64,000 bases of DNA, from contig CM070517.1 of the NCBI GenBank assembly GCA_036346375.1, positions 13,867,161 to 13,931,160 on the forward strand, in the 5' to 3' direction. The notes below the pieces were generated by a model. The model ran no database searches. It was not told the origin of the DNA and worked only from the letters and a program-made list of their open reading frames with translations. Shown piece by piece: positions 45,461 through 58,027 of this stretch. The stretch's first letter is position 1, and every line of letters begins with the position of its first letter. Position numbers and translations under genes: made by a program. The DNA is from Guadua angustifolia (taxonomy: Eukaryota > Streptophyta > Magnoliopsida > Poales > Poaceae).

Positions 45461-46172
45461 ACTCTTCGATATGCTTTTCTATTTCCCATTAATTCCTTAG
45501 TAGACATTTGACATGGCATTTTCACTATTGGTGCTGTGCCAAACACTAATTCGCTCACGAACTTGATCTTTCGATATGATGGCATACTAGGCAAATTCTC
45601 GGAAAATATATCAAAGTATTCTCTGATAAATGGCGCATCTTCTAATTGGCAAATTCCACATTATTATCCATCAGTTGGCTAATACAAACTGTCATCACTT
45701 GAAACTCTTTTTTTCACATTCAAGGTTTTAAATCGATATACCTTTCACCAAAATAGCCTTATGTCTGAGCATCTAACTAATTTCAAGAATAACCTAAATA
45801 TCCAACACAATATGATTTGCTTAGAACTCTACTCTCTCAATAAGCACTGAATTCTCAACATCCTGGTTAAATCTAGCACAACTGAGCACTTACTAAAAAT
45901 GACAAATCCTCTGGTTAACAAGATCATGCTGGTTACCACTAAACTAGCCACCATTGCACATGTATCATTTTAAGGTGAACCATAAACGCAAGAATACTCT
46001 TATAGAAACATCTAACTCATCATTTTACATTCTTGCTTTTCATTCCAATACTCCGTATACCAATGTATCAACCATTTCTGCTTTATTTCTTTCCACAAGG
46101 AAACCTTTACATGGAATTCATCACTAATCTCTTTACTTTACAAATAGGGTTACGATATTGCACTAAGTAAAC

Positions 46173-47800
46173 TCATGGCTCCTGACTTCCTTGATTTAGC
46201 ATTGGCGCTGGGGCTTCGATAGGGACGGAGTTGAAATTGACTTGAGCCAACGCGATTGCTTTCCTTTGAGGGCATTTATTGGCAAAATGCTCAGGTTTGT
46301 GGCAAATATAGCAGAGTCTAGGGTGAACTTTCTTTCTTGAGCATTCAATGATTGGAAGAGTATCTTTACCTAGACGCATTTTCTTCAATTGGTTCTCTCG
46401 GCAAATTTCTCTTGCAACTTCACCGTTCACTCTTGGCGTTATATACCAGACAGAGGTGACTTCCGGTATGTTCGCGGCTGTAGAGAATATTTGTCTTCTC
46501 TGTGGACATCGATTAGCATAATGGCCTTTTCGGCGACAGTTGTAGGACTCAACGCTGCTCTTTCTGTGATTCATTACTCCCTGATTCGCAACACATCCTC
46601 TAGCAAAACGATCTTCTTCACCATACAAGGGACCTACTGTGGGTGATGGCCACTTACTGGTTTCCTGATGAAAACTGATAGAATCAAGGTGCTGTGTTCT
46701 TAGCTCTTCAAGCAGCATCTCCTGTGCAGTCGACATTCCACCTCTTGTTTACAATTCTTGAGCGACTATGGCCCGTAGATTCTTCCGTTGATGCTAGATC
46801 ACAGTAGTGACTTTCGGATCCAAGGGACATTGAGCTGGATAGTGATCTTGACCTTCACAAAGGTAACATGTGATGTTGCTCATAGGATATTCTCCAGGAG
46901 AATGGCTCCCTTCACAACTAGAGCAATTGATGGCATGCTCGTCAGCGGTGTGTCCTATTTCTCCTAACGAATGCATGCCCGATCTTCTAACTTGTTTGGC
47001 TGATAGCACATCATAGAACAATGCCTAGATTTTGAACAAGGTACAGGGGTAGCATTCTTCTCTGAATTCACTGTGACCATACCATTCCTTGGTGAAGCAA
47101 AGAGATCATGAAAGGTAGCCCTAAATTCATTCCAAGTGATATTCTGTGGGGCTTCATGGTTAGCACAATAGCTTTTCCACCATTTCGCGGCAACTCCTCG
47201 TAACTGATATAAAGCATATAAGACCTTCTCATCACTTCTGCACTGAGCTATGAATAGCTTCCTCACAATGGTCTTGAGACAATCTTCTGCTTATGAAGGT
47301 AAAACATTTCCTGAAAATGTTGGTGGACGAGTCCCTATGAATTCTGATAACCTTGAGTCAACACTGGGATCACTGATAACAGTTCAAGACGCTTTGCTGA
47401 CATCAGCTTGATTGGTCATATTCTGCATTTACTTCATCATAGCCTGCATTAATTGAATCTGAGTAGCCAAAAACTCTCTGAAATTCTGTATATCTATCTA
47501 TATTGACGGTTGAAAAACTGATCCATCCTTGGAGTTTCCATTGGGTTGATTTTCACTTTCACTAGCTCCATTGTTATCACTATTCTGAACCATCTGCTTG
47601 ATTACCTCAAAGGGGTTAGGGAAGAGGGAAATAGCGTTGGTAAGAGGTAGAGATCCTATTACCGAGGAGATAGGTTTAACCCAATAACTTAAGCAATCAA
47701 TATTAATAACTTGGTATGGTTGCTTATATAAGCCTAAATGCTTTGCAACACATACTGCACACTCAGCAATCAAGAAGAACCAATTCAACCTAAACACACA
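46173..47800 (-). pseudogene. Gypsy gag remnant with several zinc knuckles
   Basis: Capsid part: LYQLRGVAAKWWKSYCANHE and NITWNEFRATFHDLF (about 47090-47220), a Retrotrans_gag signature. Zinc-knuckle parts: CYLCEGQDHYPAQC (about 46825-46868), SYNCRRKGHYANRC (first Cys replaced by Ser, about 46515-46556) and CYICHKPEHFANKC (about 46272-46313). Three knuckles in a row are unusual for a gypsy gag, which normally has one. Stops and shifts lie near 46740, 46965 and 47270-47500. A further frame at 47498-47797 covers the N-terminal part. Confidence 0.75.
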
Positions 47801-48236
47801 AAACTACTGTCTACATGGGCGACACTCCTATCCTAGGAAACACGACTCCCACACATGAGTCCCAACAGGCTACTTGAAGCACTGAGTCTTCTAGCTCTTG
47901 ATACACTTCATTGATCCGCTCTTCCATGAGCTTGATGATTCTTTCCTTCATGATCTTTGTGGTAGCAGCAGGCACTTGATGCCATCTCCTAAAGTGTGGT
48001 ATATCGTTTTCTACTTAAGGTAACTCAAGTAAGATTTCAGCTCAATTTAGCAGAGGTAAGAGAAAGAAATTTCAGCAAGGGGAAAGAAAGAATTTTTTGG
48101 TAAGGACAGAAATAGAAGAAATGAGATAAGTCAAGAACACATTATTCTTCTAGGTTAGGTCTTTTATTTTAGAAAATAATTTTGAAGGTCCTATGGAGAT
48201 GACCAACTATCTAGGGTCAAGGCCTACAGTCAGTAT

Positions 48237-48249
48237 GGCTCTGATACCA
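48237..48249 (-). other. Gypsy primer-binding site
   Basis: On the minus strand TGGTATCAGAGCC lies four bases after the LTR end (CCCGACA). It fixes the element's orientation as minus and the inner LTR edge at 48254. Confidence 0.85.
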
Positions 48250-48253
48250 CCGT

Positions 48254-51200
48254 TGTCGGGACCCGAATATGCAAATCCGGACCCTCTGTGTATACTGCAC
48301 TAGTCCAGGATCACGCTAGTGCACACAGGCTCAACATTAGTGAATATCACAATCATACCCACCGGAAATAAGATAAAAGACATTATATACCAAATATTAC
48401 TAGTAGAATGACCTTATGGTCAACTTACATAATGATGCCTTACAAGGCTGAACAACAAATTAAACTGCAGCGGAATGAAGACGTAGGTAACCCCTCAGTA
48501 TACCACAGGCAACTAATAAGGCTCGCACCCTAAACATTCGTCCCTTCATGGTACACCTTCTTCAGCACTGGTGATGTTGTAGGCAAGGGTGAGTACATAA
48601 AGCACTCAACAAGTTGTGCACAGAATGCAATTCTAACATAACTATATGCAAGGCTTATTCCAAAGGAATGGCTGACAATGGCTATTTGCAATAAAGCAGC
48701 ATTTATGAACAAGTACAATATATAAATTGAAAAGGCAGTAAAAACAAATAACAGTAATAGATAGATTCAACATTTCTCAAGTAAACCAAATTTCCCATCC
48801 TAAGTCAAGATTCAACTTCCCATGGCAACCTGCCATCCATCCCAAGTTTTCATTTTGCAAAAGTCTAACCCTTGACTGTAATTCCCGAGCTATGCTCAAT
48901 ACCGTGAGCACGGCTATTCGAATAGATTGTACACTCTGCAGAGGTTATGCACTTTACCCACACGACATGATAACCTCTTTGTGCCTGGCCATTTAGCACA
49001 CTTCCTTTGGTGTGCCGGCAGAGAATCATGACAAAGCCTTTACAATGCTCTGTCTTAACCCAGTACTACCCGCTGAGGTTTCAACATCGATTGGTGAATC
49101 GCCACAACAGGGCCCCCCTCTTGCGCCATGTGAGTTGATCCGTGAACTCGGACTCACACCACCAAAGCAGTACTAAAGATAAGACATTGCAAATTAATCA
49201 GCTAGGCTGCCCCATAACAGACATGTAGTTGCACGGTTGACTCAGGTCAAAGGCTCGCAAGGTTAAGTCCTTAGGGTTGATCAAAGCAAGACTTGCACAT
49301 ACCCTCTGCCCATCGGGCCCACCCAGGCACACTTGCCCTTGCCACTTGCTCCGATCTAAATCATAAACACCCTAGTTGATTACCAAGCACCACGTGCCAT
49401 CAACAATTCAATATCGTTGCGTGACATCCAACGCCACAACAACTCAATTTCATCGTGTGACCACACATGACACACAAATTCATAACATTGTTCCATATTC
49501 CATTAGTCAAGATTATTTATCAATGATTCAAATACATGTGATGACGTGGCATGGCTAAGTAATCTAATCCGATCTAACCATCCCATGTTGATTTTATTAT
49601 TGATCAACTATAGTGAACCAATCTAGTGTGACAATAGATCATGGCATATAAATGACAAGGTAGGGTGTAAATCAATAGGTACGATATCTAAATCCCAATT
49701 TAGGTTGAAATCATTTTTACTCGTGAAATAATTTGCAATAAAGTAAAACAAAATAGCGATTTTGCAAACATGGATTCAACATGATCAAAGCACAACTTGC
49801 CTTAGGAAAATCCTTATCCATGCTCTGGACCTCGGTCTTGAGTTGATGAATCTCCCCTGGTTGCATCGCACAATTTATCGTCTACGCGAAACGAAAGAGA
49901 ATGCAAAATAAATACCAAAATAGAGAGCAAACAAACTCTAAAAATCAAATAAAATTCACCAATAGATAGATCTCAATTTTACAAATTTTTAGAAATTTGA
50001 ATCACCTCAATCGGAGTTCGTATGAGGGAGAACGAGCTCTCGAAAATTCAAAATTCTAAAAATTCAGAAAATTGGAAAATCAATATTAACCAATTATTTT
50101 ATAAAAGAAAATTCGCTTTATTGCGTCATGCTGATGTCAGCACAGATCCGAACCAATCACAGGCTGACACCTGGCTCTGGTCTATGGACCCGGTTCACCG
50201 CTCGGCTCTGGCTCACCGTGAACCCGGTTCACACCGATCTGAGCCACCGACAGCTGGCCCCGCGATACTGACGTGCGTGCCCATGCGGCGATGACGCAAG
50301 CGACCACACGGCACCACATCAGCGGCTACGCCAGTGCCACCTTGACGGTCTTGCCAGCGTGTCCGACACGTGGCGACGGAGCGTCAAGCCACGTCCTCTG
50401 GCGGCGCACGCGGCCCTAGGGTCACCGGTGACGAGAAAACGGCACCTCTCCAGACTCACCTTGACGTCGCCGATCTGATGATGTGGACGGATCTTGAGTT
50501 TGAGCACTGGTTCGGCGGTGGCGTGACCTTCTCCTCCAGCGGCGACGGTCTCCTCGGTGATCTCCCCCTTCGGCTGCTGTTCCGGCGAACTACGGCGCGC
50601 ACGGGATGCACCTTGACGCGATGGTTGGGATGCTCCGGTCGGTGACCCGAAATGACCACCAACGGTGGCTAATCAGCGATGCAAAGCTTGCGGGGGCGCT
50701 CGGCGTCCTTCTCGAATTCCAGGCAAACGGCGGCGGCTCGAAGGGTCTCACCTTAGGGTTCGGGTCTGCGACTTCAAGGCGACCCCAGTGCTCTCCTTAT
50801 ATAGGGCGCGGCGGCCGGATATTGCACATTTCGACGAGGAGTTTGCGGCGGTTATGGCGGAGGTAGACAGAGTCCGGCTCGGGTACGTCTTGGAGACGAA
50901 GACGCAGGGCCGTCCGATTTCCTGATCAACGGCTGCGAGACGCCCGATGCGAGATGATCTTATCCTTTCCTTGGAATCCGACGGGAATCGCCAGGGCTCG
51001 ATCTCAGCCGCACGATGAAGATCCTACGGCCCCCGGGAAACCCTCCAGAAGTTGGGCGGTGGGCAATATTACTGCAACATGAGGAAACGATCTTTGGCTA
51101 CTGACCAATCATCGCTCATAGATTTCTTTCGGGTTTTCTTTTTAAATAAATATTGATTTCTTTGGGCAATTAAAAACACCAGGAAAAATCCAAGAAAAAT

Positions 51201-51429
51201 CTCAAAAATTCTTTGAGACATTCTGGACCCAAATAAAATATTTTTAGAGAAACTTTATTTTAACTTTATCTACATATAATTAGTTTTCAACATAAGGGCA
51301 AATATACTTAATTTAAAATAATTCAAATAAACTCCAAAAAATCCAATTAAATCCAGAAAATTCCCAAAGAGCAAAAATAGCATTAAAAAACTATTAACTA
51401 AATAAAAAGCCAAAAATTTGGATGTTACA
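48254..51429 (-). repeat. Gypsy 5' LTR, 3176 bp
   Basis: Bounded by TGTCGGGACCC (48254) and GGATGTTACA (51429); in the element's direction it reads TGTAACATCC to GTCCCGACA. The terminal 60 bp match, inverted, 3243-3305 and 6942-7001, and the body matches the fragment at 24196-25625. The GC-rich zone 50130-51060 gives overlapping frames on both strands with no known domain; it is probably the promoter/leader part of the LTR. Confidence 0.8.
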
Positions 51430-52641
51430 ATTCCATAAATTTGTTGAACCTTAAACTTAGCACACATTGGACGAAGCTTCATATCTTTAGGTTTATTTTT
51501 CTTGGCACAATTCCTTGATTATATATTATGAATTTATTTTTTAGTTTATTTGGTAATTTTAAAAATTACTTAATAATTAGCAAAAAAAATCATGAAAAAT
51601 ACTAGAAAAATTATGGAAAATTATATATAATTATCTACTAAATAGATATAAACCAAACTTTACCGATTAAAGAGTGATAATACAATATATTGATTTTACC
51701 AATAGTAAAATTTAATCTTGCTTATGTATAGGATATGTTGAACATCACAAAAAGGCAATTTATTAAGCTCACCCTCAATGGCAGTAGTACCTTGCTTAGG
51801 TAATGGATGCCAAGATTAATTGATAACTCAATCTTTTAGAGCTACAATCACTTGGCCTGAAGCTGACACCCCTACTCTTTCTGAAGCCATCAAATGTGTG
51901 GCTCTGTATTTTCTGAGGCACCATCTCAATTTGGACTTGAAGGTCAAATATTTGATGGAGGATCTGCTGGCACATGTACTTTCTTGAAGGAACGATATAG
52001 CCAGCAAAGATTCGCCTTGTGGCTAGAAGAACAATGCGAATGGACCCTCATATGCTTTCAAGATTTTAAGACTGTGGTAGCATATAACTCCACCATGCAC
52101 AAGCTTTTCACCAAATTGCTGTTCTGTAACCAGAAAGTTACTGATGCTGAAATGATAAAATAGATAGTGTGCACCTTCTATCCAATATAAGGATACTGTA
52201 GAAATAATATCGTCATGCCAAGTAACAGATGTATTCTAAGCTTATATGTATTTTGCTAGAAGCAAAAAAGTATGATGAAATCCTAATGAGGAATCATCAC
52301 ACCCCCATAATGGGACACATGGTATGCCTAAAGCACATGTAAATACCCAACAGCTAGCAATAGCCATAACCACAGAAGGGACCAAAGGCATATGCAAGGA
52401 ATGGAGGAATGGCATGATACAGAAGGAAGAGGTGAACCCTAGTGGAAAAGTAGAGGTAAAGGACTAGGGAACTTTCAGAAGCATGACTCAGCCAATAAAC
52501 TTCCAAACCCTGTACAACCTTGCTTTAGGTGTGAATGCACTAGCCATTGGTCGCACAAATACCGCACCTCAAAGCATTTGGTTGACCTTTATATACAATC
52601 CACTGAAAAAGTCAAAAATACATAGGGGACAAAGTTGAGTC
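51430..52641 (+). mobile_element. Decayed Copia, 5' part (split by the Reina-like element)
   Basis: Left half of an old Copia that resumes at 58028 beyond the chromovirus. The target duplication GAGTC (52637-52641 and 58028-58032) proves the split. The 51430-51860 part is AT-rich with no assignable feature; it may hold leader or LTR sequence. Confidence 0.7.
51860..52620 (+). pseudogene. Copia gag remnant
   Basis: Broken gag: PTLSEAIKCVALYFLRHHLN and LDLKVKYLMED (51867-51960), then FALWLEEQCEWTLICFQDFK and YNSTMHKLFTKLLFCNQKVT (52010-52145), then a nucleocapsid-like PCFRCECTSHWSHKYRTSKH (about 52517-52576) with a changed CCHC pattern. At least eight stops or shifts. It is non-functional. Confidence 0.7.
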
Positions 52642-53073
52642 TGATATGGACAAATATGACCGGGTATTCTTCAGAAGAAACAAGCGGCAACAGGATGATG
52701 TGGAACAGGAAGATCAGGGCACAAGGTTCAGGGAGATTGGGTGCGCCTGATCAGGGCAGAGACAGTCACATACCATATTAGTTCTTACCTTATTTCATTA
52801 GTTACCCTGTTTAGGATTTCCATTCTTACCCTTCTTTTCTTAGTTACCATGTTTAGGGACAAATACTATGAATAAAAGAGAAAACAGGAAAAGGCAAGAG
52901 GACTTATCAGTTTGCCACAAAACCAATCTTAGGCGCCGCCGACATTATTCGGCCGTTGGCTTCGTACAGCCATCCACCATAGGTCGCCGGCGTGGCTTTG
53001 CTGCGCCGTCCTCCTCCTCTTAGTCCGGTCTCCGTCCTGGAACCAGGGCCTACGAGAGGGAACATCTATATCA
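52642..53073 (+). repeat. Reina-like 5' LTR
   Basis: Begins TGATATGGACAAATATGACC and ends ACATCTATATCA. It contains a poly(A)-signal-like GAATAAAAG (about 52869). The PBS follows after two bases. Confidence 0.92.
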
Positions 53074-53075
53074 AC

Positions 53076-53088
53076 TGGTATCAGATTC
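53076..53088 (+). other. Reina-like primer-binding site
   Basis: TGGTATCAGATTC, two bases after the LTR, matches the initiator tRNA-Met site for the first nine bases. Confidence 0.8.
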
Positions 53089-53104
53089 AGGCGACTCCAC
53101 CTCC

Positions 53105-54240
53105 ATGGATTCCGTTGAAGATCGTCTTGGCAGTTTGGAGTCTACCGTGGAAGGTATCAAGTCATCCATGGCCAGCCTGGAGAAGACACTAGTGGACTTC
53201 ATCAAAGTTGCCGGCAAATAGCCAGAAGGGGGTCCGTCGTCTCCATCGGGCACCTTAGCGGCTAGCGGGAATGGCGCGCAGAACCAGCCCCATCCTTCGT
53301 TTCAGCGGGCGCGTATGGATTACAGAGAGGAAGACGGCAGCGGCCGTGAGCAGGGCAACGGGCGACGCTGAGCGCCCCGTGCCCCTCAGTATGAGCTGCC
53401 GGTCTTCGACGGCACCGAGGATCCGTTGCTTTGGCTGAAGCAATGTGAACGTTTTGGGCACATCCAAGGGATCCCAGAGGATGAGTGGGTCAAGATGGCG
53501 GGTCTTCACCTCCGAGGAGAGGCTCAGGAAGTTCTTGAGAACTGGGGAGTGGAAGATGGGCACATCTCTTGGGCAGAATTTCACGATACATATCTGCAGC
53601 GCTTTACTCGTCATGCCACGGCAGGCCCACTCGGCGATTTGGCCAATCTAAAGCAGGGCTCCAGCCGCGTGGATGACTTCACGCGGGATTTTCAGCGACT
53701 TTTGGCCCAAGATCACAAGCGGTTGTCGATCGGTGACCAGATCAATTATTTACAAAGACCTGTCCCCCCCACCCCCCGGTCCGATGTGGCCGAGACCGAC
53801 CGTGCCATCTAGCGGATGCAATCGCCTTGGCCAGGGAAGCTGAGTGGCGCGAGGATCTTTGGATTGCACGGGCAACACAGGCTGTGCGGCCTCGTTCCAC
53901 TTTCAGCTGTCCTGCCAGTTTCACTTCTTCGGCTAGCGAGTGGACGAGTCCAGCGGGCTCGGGTCGCTCTGCCCCACCGAGTTCCGCTCCAAGTTCTGGC
54001 GTTCCGGTTGTCCACCGCGCGCTTCCTTTGGCGCCGTCGGACACCAACTCAAGTACCAGTCATGCTAGGCCACCGCCTTCTCAAGCCTCGTCCACGACTT
54101 CTGTAGCCGCCTCGTCACCATTTCGGCGTCGCCTCAGCCCGGAGGAAATGGCTGTTCGCCGGGACAAAGGCTTGTGTTATAACTGTGATGAGGTGTATTC
54201 GTGTGGCCACAGATGTAAATGCCTCTTTCACTTAGAGGTT
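53105..54240 (+). pseudogene. Reina-like gag, broken
   Basis: Starts at ATG 53105 (MDSVEDRLGSLESTVEGIKS). Stops are TAG 53219-53221 (codon 39) and TGA 53369-53371 (codon 89). The capsid core is clear at 53390-53740: LPVFDGTEDPLLWLKQCERF, VKMAGLHLRGEAQEVLENW, DDFTRDFQRLL. A shift in the C-run near 53765 changes the frame. The rest (AREAEWREDLWIARATQAV) is followed by a Ser/Ala-rich linker and the zinc-knuckle-like CYNCDEVYSCGHRC (about 54175-54216). Confidence 0.88.
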
Positions 54241-57200
54241 TTGAGTGAAGGAGAGGAAGACGAGGAGGCTGTGGAAGAGGAACCCTCTCTCTCGGCCATT
54301 GCGGTTCGTAGTCCGAAGGCCGGCAATACAATGCAAGTGATTTTGGAGTTTGAAGGACAACGTTTGGTGGGTTTGGTGGACACGGGCAGCACTCATAATT
54401 TTCTTAGCAGCCACGCAGCTACCAAGATGCAGCAGGAGAAATTGTTGATTCCGGGACAGCAAGTGCGGGTGGCTAATGGAGCTTATTTGCCATGTCTGGG
54501 GCGGGTGCCTGACATCCAATTCACTATCCAGGACTACCCTTTCTGCGCCCCTTTCTTGGTGATTCCTTTAGAAGGTTTGGATGTGGTACTCGGAGTGCAA
54601 TGGTTGAAGGAACTGGGGGCGATCAGTTGGAATTTCGATTCCCTCCAGATGACCTTCACAAGAGATGGACGCCCGATCTGTTTGCAGGGCATTTCTGGCC
54701 ACGGTTTGAAGCCTGTGGTGTGCACGGTCTCGGCCGAGGGTGATAACCGCTTGCAGCACATTTTAACTGCCTTTGCCGATTTATTCCAGGAACCACAAGG
54801 GCTGCCTCCTTCGCACCATTGTGATCACCGCATCTATTTGCGAGAAGGCTCCAACCCAGTCGTGGTCCGTCCTTATCGCTACCCACATCGTCAAAAGGAT
54901 GAGATCGAGCAACAGTGTGCGGATATGTTAGCTCAAGGGATTATCCGGCCTAGCCGATCTCCATTCTCTTCACCGGTGTTGCTAGTGCGCAAAGCCGATG
55001 GCTCGTGGAGATTTTGTGTGGATTATCGAGCATTGAATGCTCAGACCATCAAGGATAAATTTCCGATCCCTGTGGTGGAAGAATTACTTGATGAATTGCA
55101 TGAGGCTCTATTCTTTACCAAATTGGACTTGCGCTCGGGCTATCATCAAGTCCGCATGTGCGAGTCCGATATTGAAAAGACAGCTTTCCGCACACACCAT
55201 GGTCATTTTGAGTTCTTGGTGATGGCATTCGGGTTGTGCAATGCTCCTTCAACCTTTCAGGCCCTTATGAATGAAGTCTTAGCTCCATTCCTTCGTCGCT
55301 TTGTCTTGGTTTTCTTCGATGATATCCTGGTATACAGCTCTTCCTGGGAGGACCATCTTCAGCACCTCCATCTGGTATTGACACAGCTTCGTGACCATCA
55401 CTTATATTTGAAGCAGTCCAAATGCGCTTTTGGTCAGGAGACAGACGCCTATCTGGGTCATGTGATTTCAGCTTCTGGCGTGGCAGCCGACCCTAGCAAG
55501 ATCCAGGATAATGGTCGCTGGCCACCGCTTACTACTGTCGCCGAGGTGCGCAGTTTTTTGGGCCTCGCCGGGTATTATCGGCGTTTTATTCACCATTATG
55601 CCTCAATTGCTGCACCTCTCACCAATTTACTTCGTCGTCAAGTTTTCACATGGTCGCCAGAAGCTGCGGATGCTTTTCTCCACCTCAAAGAAGCTTTATA
55701 GTCAGCTCCAGTGCTCCGTCTTCCGGATTTCGATGTTCCTTTTGTGGTTGAGTGTGATGCGTCTAGCACTAGCATTGGTGCCGTGCTGCAACAAGACGGA
55801 CATCATGTGGCTTACTATAGCCACATGTTAGCAGACCGGCACACCAAGCTCACCGCCTACGAGCGTGAACTTATTGGTTTGTCGAAAGCCATTCGGCACT
55901 GGCGGCCTTATTTGTGGGGACGCTCGTTTGTGGTTCGCACCGACCATGCCAGCTTGAAGTATTTGCTTGACCAAGCCTTGGTGACTCCTCCCCAACAACA
56001 TTGGTTGAGCAAATTAATGGGATTTGATTTTTCGGTAGAATATAAGCCCGGGAGAGCAAATGTCGTGGCCGACGCACTGTCCAGACTCCATGAATCAGTG
56101 GGCACTTGTTCAGCCATTTCTTCGCCCAAGGTCCTGGTACAAGCAACCTGGGAGGAGGCACTGCGCGCCCATCCAGCGATTCAACAGCGCTGTGCGCAGC
56201 TCTTGCAGGCCGCGTCCCAGTCATCTCCTCCGGAGGCGAGCACCTGTACGACTCGAGATGGCCTTCTTTATCATCACGACCGGCTTTATTTTCCTACACC
56301 TTCTCCTCTCCAACCGCAAGTGGTAGCTGCCTTTCATGACTTGCCACATGAGGGTGTGTACAAGACCTTTCACCGCATCAAGCAGCGTTTCTATTGGGAA
56401 AGCCTTCGTCGGTCCGTGGAAGACTATATTCGCCAATGCCCGGTATGTCAACAACACAAGGCCAGTACTCTAGCCCCAGCTGGCTTGCTACAACCCCTAC
56501 CAATCCCTCAGCACATTTGGGCCGATGTGTCCATGGACTTCATTGTCGCCCTTCCCAAGTCACAAGGCAAGACAGCATTGCTCGTCATGGTTGATCGCTT
56601 ATCCAAATATGGTCATTTCCTTGCTCTTAAAAGGCCGACTACAGCCGCTGCAGTTGCCGATTTATTCTTTGATCAGATTGTCCGGCTTCATGGGATGCCC
56701 GAGTCTATTGTCTCGGATAGGGACCCCATTTTCACTATCACTTTTTGGAAGGATCTCTTTCAGCGCTGTGGTACAAGACTCCTCGTGTCTTCTTCTTACC
56801 ATCCCCAAACCGACGGCCAGACGGAAGTGGTTAATCGCACTGTTGAGATGTATCTTCGTTGTTTAGCGGTAGAAAGGCCTTCCACCTGGGTCTAGTGGTT
56901 ACCTTGGGCCGAATTTTGTTATAACTCTTCCTATCATTCGCTCTTCTACCGACTCGCTTGAATTGGTTTATGGTCGCTCCTCCACCGCTAGTACCTTACA
57001 CTCAAGGCATCACCTTGGTTGATGCGGTTGATTGTCAGTTGGTTGACCGAGATGCTTTACTGGACCGCGCTCGAGCTCATTTGTTGGCTGCCCAAAACAG
57101 GATGAAGCAGCGTTATGATCTTCATCATCGTGAAGTCACATTTTTGGTGGGAGATTGTGTTTGGCTGAAACTCCAATGTCACTGGCAACTATCTGTTCGG

Positions 57201-57600
57201 CCTGATCATCACCATAAGCTTGCACCTAAGTTCTTTGGTCCTTTCCAGGTGGTTAATCGTATTGGGGAAGTTGCCTATCGCCTCGCCTTGCCAACTACTG
57301 CTAAGATTCATGATGTCTTCCATGTCTCTATATTGAAGCCATTTCAAGGGTCTCCTCCAGCAGCCACACCACCATTGCCTGATGATATTTCTTATCCTTC
57401 ACCGGCTTCGGTGCAGCCCTCTCCTTACAGGGTTTTGGCCCAGCGTTTCTTTCAAGGGCATCGTCAGTTCTTAATTCATTGGGCAGGCGAAGAGGTTGAA
57501 GCGGCTACTTGGGTGGATGCTTTGGAGTTGCGGCGTTCACACCCAACCTTCAAGCTTGAGGACAAGCTTGTTTTGGAGGGGGGAGTATTGATATGGACAA
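54240..57600 (+). pseudogene. Reina-like pol: protease, RT, RNase H, integrase, chromodomain
   Basis: Protease VGLVDTGSTHNFL (DTG codons 54379-54387). RT: KADGSWRFCVDYRALNAQT and the FFDDILVYS active site (about 55312-55338). RNase H: VVECDASSTSIGAVLQQDG, YERELIGLSKAIRHW, RTDHASLKYLL (55735-55970). Integrase: HHCC zinc finger (H-x-L-P-H-E-G to CPVCQQHK, 56337-56460), DVSMDFIVALP, IVSDRDPIF, YHPQTDGQTEVVNRT. A C-terminal chromodomain-like FLIHWAGEEVEAATWVDALE (57465-57530) may guide integration to marked chromatin. The frame has single stops at 55699-55701 and 56893-56895 and a shift near 56945. Otherwise it is open, so decay is slight. Confidence 0.92.
57573..57586 (+). other. Reina-like polypurine tract
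   Basis: TTGGAGGGGGGAG directly before the 3' LTR is the plus-strand primer. Confidence 0.85.
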
Positions 57601-58027
57601 ATATGATCGGGTATTCTTCATAAGAAACAAGCGGCAACAGGATGATGTGGAACAGGAAGATCAGGGCGCAAGGTTCAGGGAGATTGGGTGCGCCTGATCA
57701 GGGCAGAGACAGTCACATACCATATTAGTTCTTACCTTATTTCATTAGTTACGCTGTTTAGGATTTCCATTCTTATGGGTTGCTTTCCTTCTTTTCTTAG
57801 TTACCATGTTTAGGGACAAATACTATGAATAAAAGAGAAAATAGGAAAAGGCAGGAGGACTTATCAGTTTGCCACAAAACCAATCTTAGGCGCCGCCGAC
57901 GTTATTCGCCGCTTTTCAGATGTACGTCCACCATAGGTCACCGGCGTGGCTTTGCTGCGCCGTCCTCCTCCTCTCAGTCCGGTCTCCATCCTGGAACCAG
58001 GGCCTACGAGAGGGAACATCTATATCA
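57589..58027 (+). repeat. Reina-like 3' LTR
   Basis: 439 bp, near-identical to the 5' LTR apart from an inserted TGGGTTGCTTTC (about 57778) and a changed patch at 57905-57930. It is followed by the target duplication GAGTC (58028-58032). Confidence 0.92.

Larger units (their letters stand above)
44640..51429 (-). mobile_element. Truncated gypsy retrotransposon with 3.18-kb 5' LTR
   Basis: Minus-strand order: 5' LTR (51429-48254), PBS (48249-48237), gag (about 47830-46170), worn protease, RT (about 45450-44850), start of RNase H (to about 44650). Integrase and the 3' LTR are missing, cut at the CACTA junction. The LTR is of the same family as 3810-7001. LTRs of more than 3 kb with a TGTAACATCC start suggest a Tekay/del-type chromovirus. 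Confidence 0.8.
52642..58027 (+). mobile_element. Reina-like Ty3/gypsy chromovirus, near full length
   Basis: Both LTRs (52642-53073 and 57589-58027), PBS, PPT and all pol domains are present in 5386 bp, flanked by the 5-bp duplication GAGTC. Short LTRs of about 435 bp, total size and a C-terminal chromodomain-like segment fit the Reina clade. The LTRs are highly similar but differ by a 12-bp indel and a variable patch before the ends (about 52945-52975 versus 57905-57925). Insertion is therefore more recent than the Copia it sits in, yet several stops show it is no longer autonomous. Confidence 0.93.

Noticed and set aside
50022..50925. Overlapping frames on both strands in GC-rich sequence
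   Set aside because: They lie inside the 3.18-kb gypsy LTR, overlap each other in several frames and show no domain.
53742..54047. 101-codon minus-strand frame
   Set aside because: Shadow of the Reina-like gag region on the other strand.
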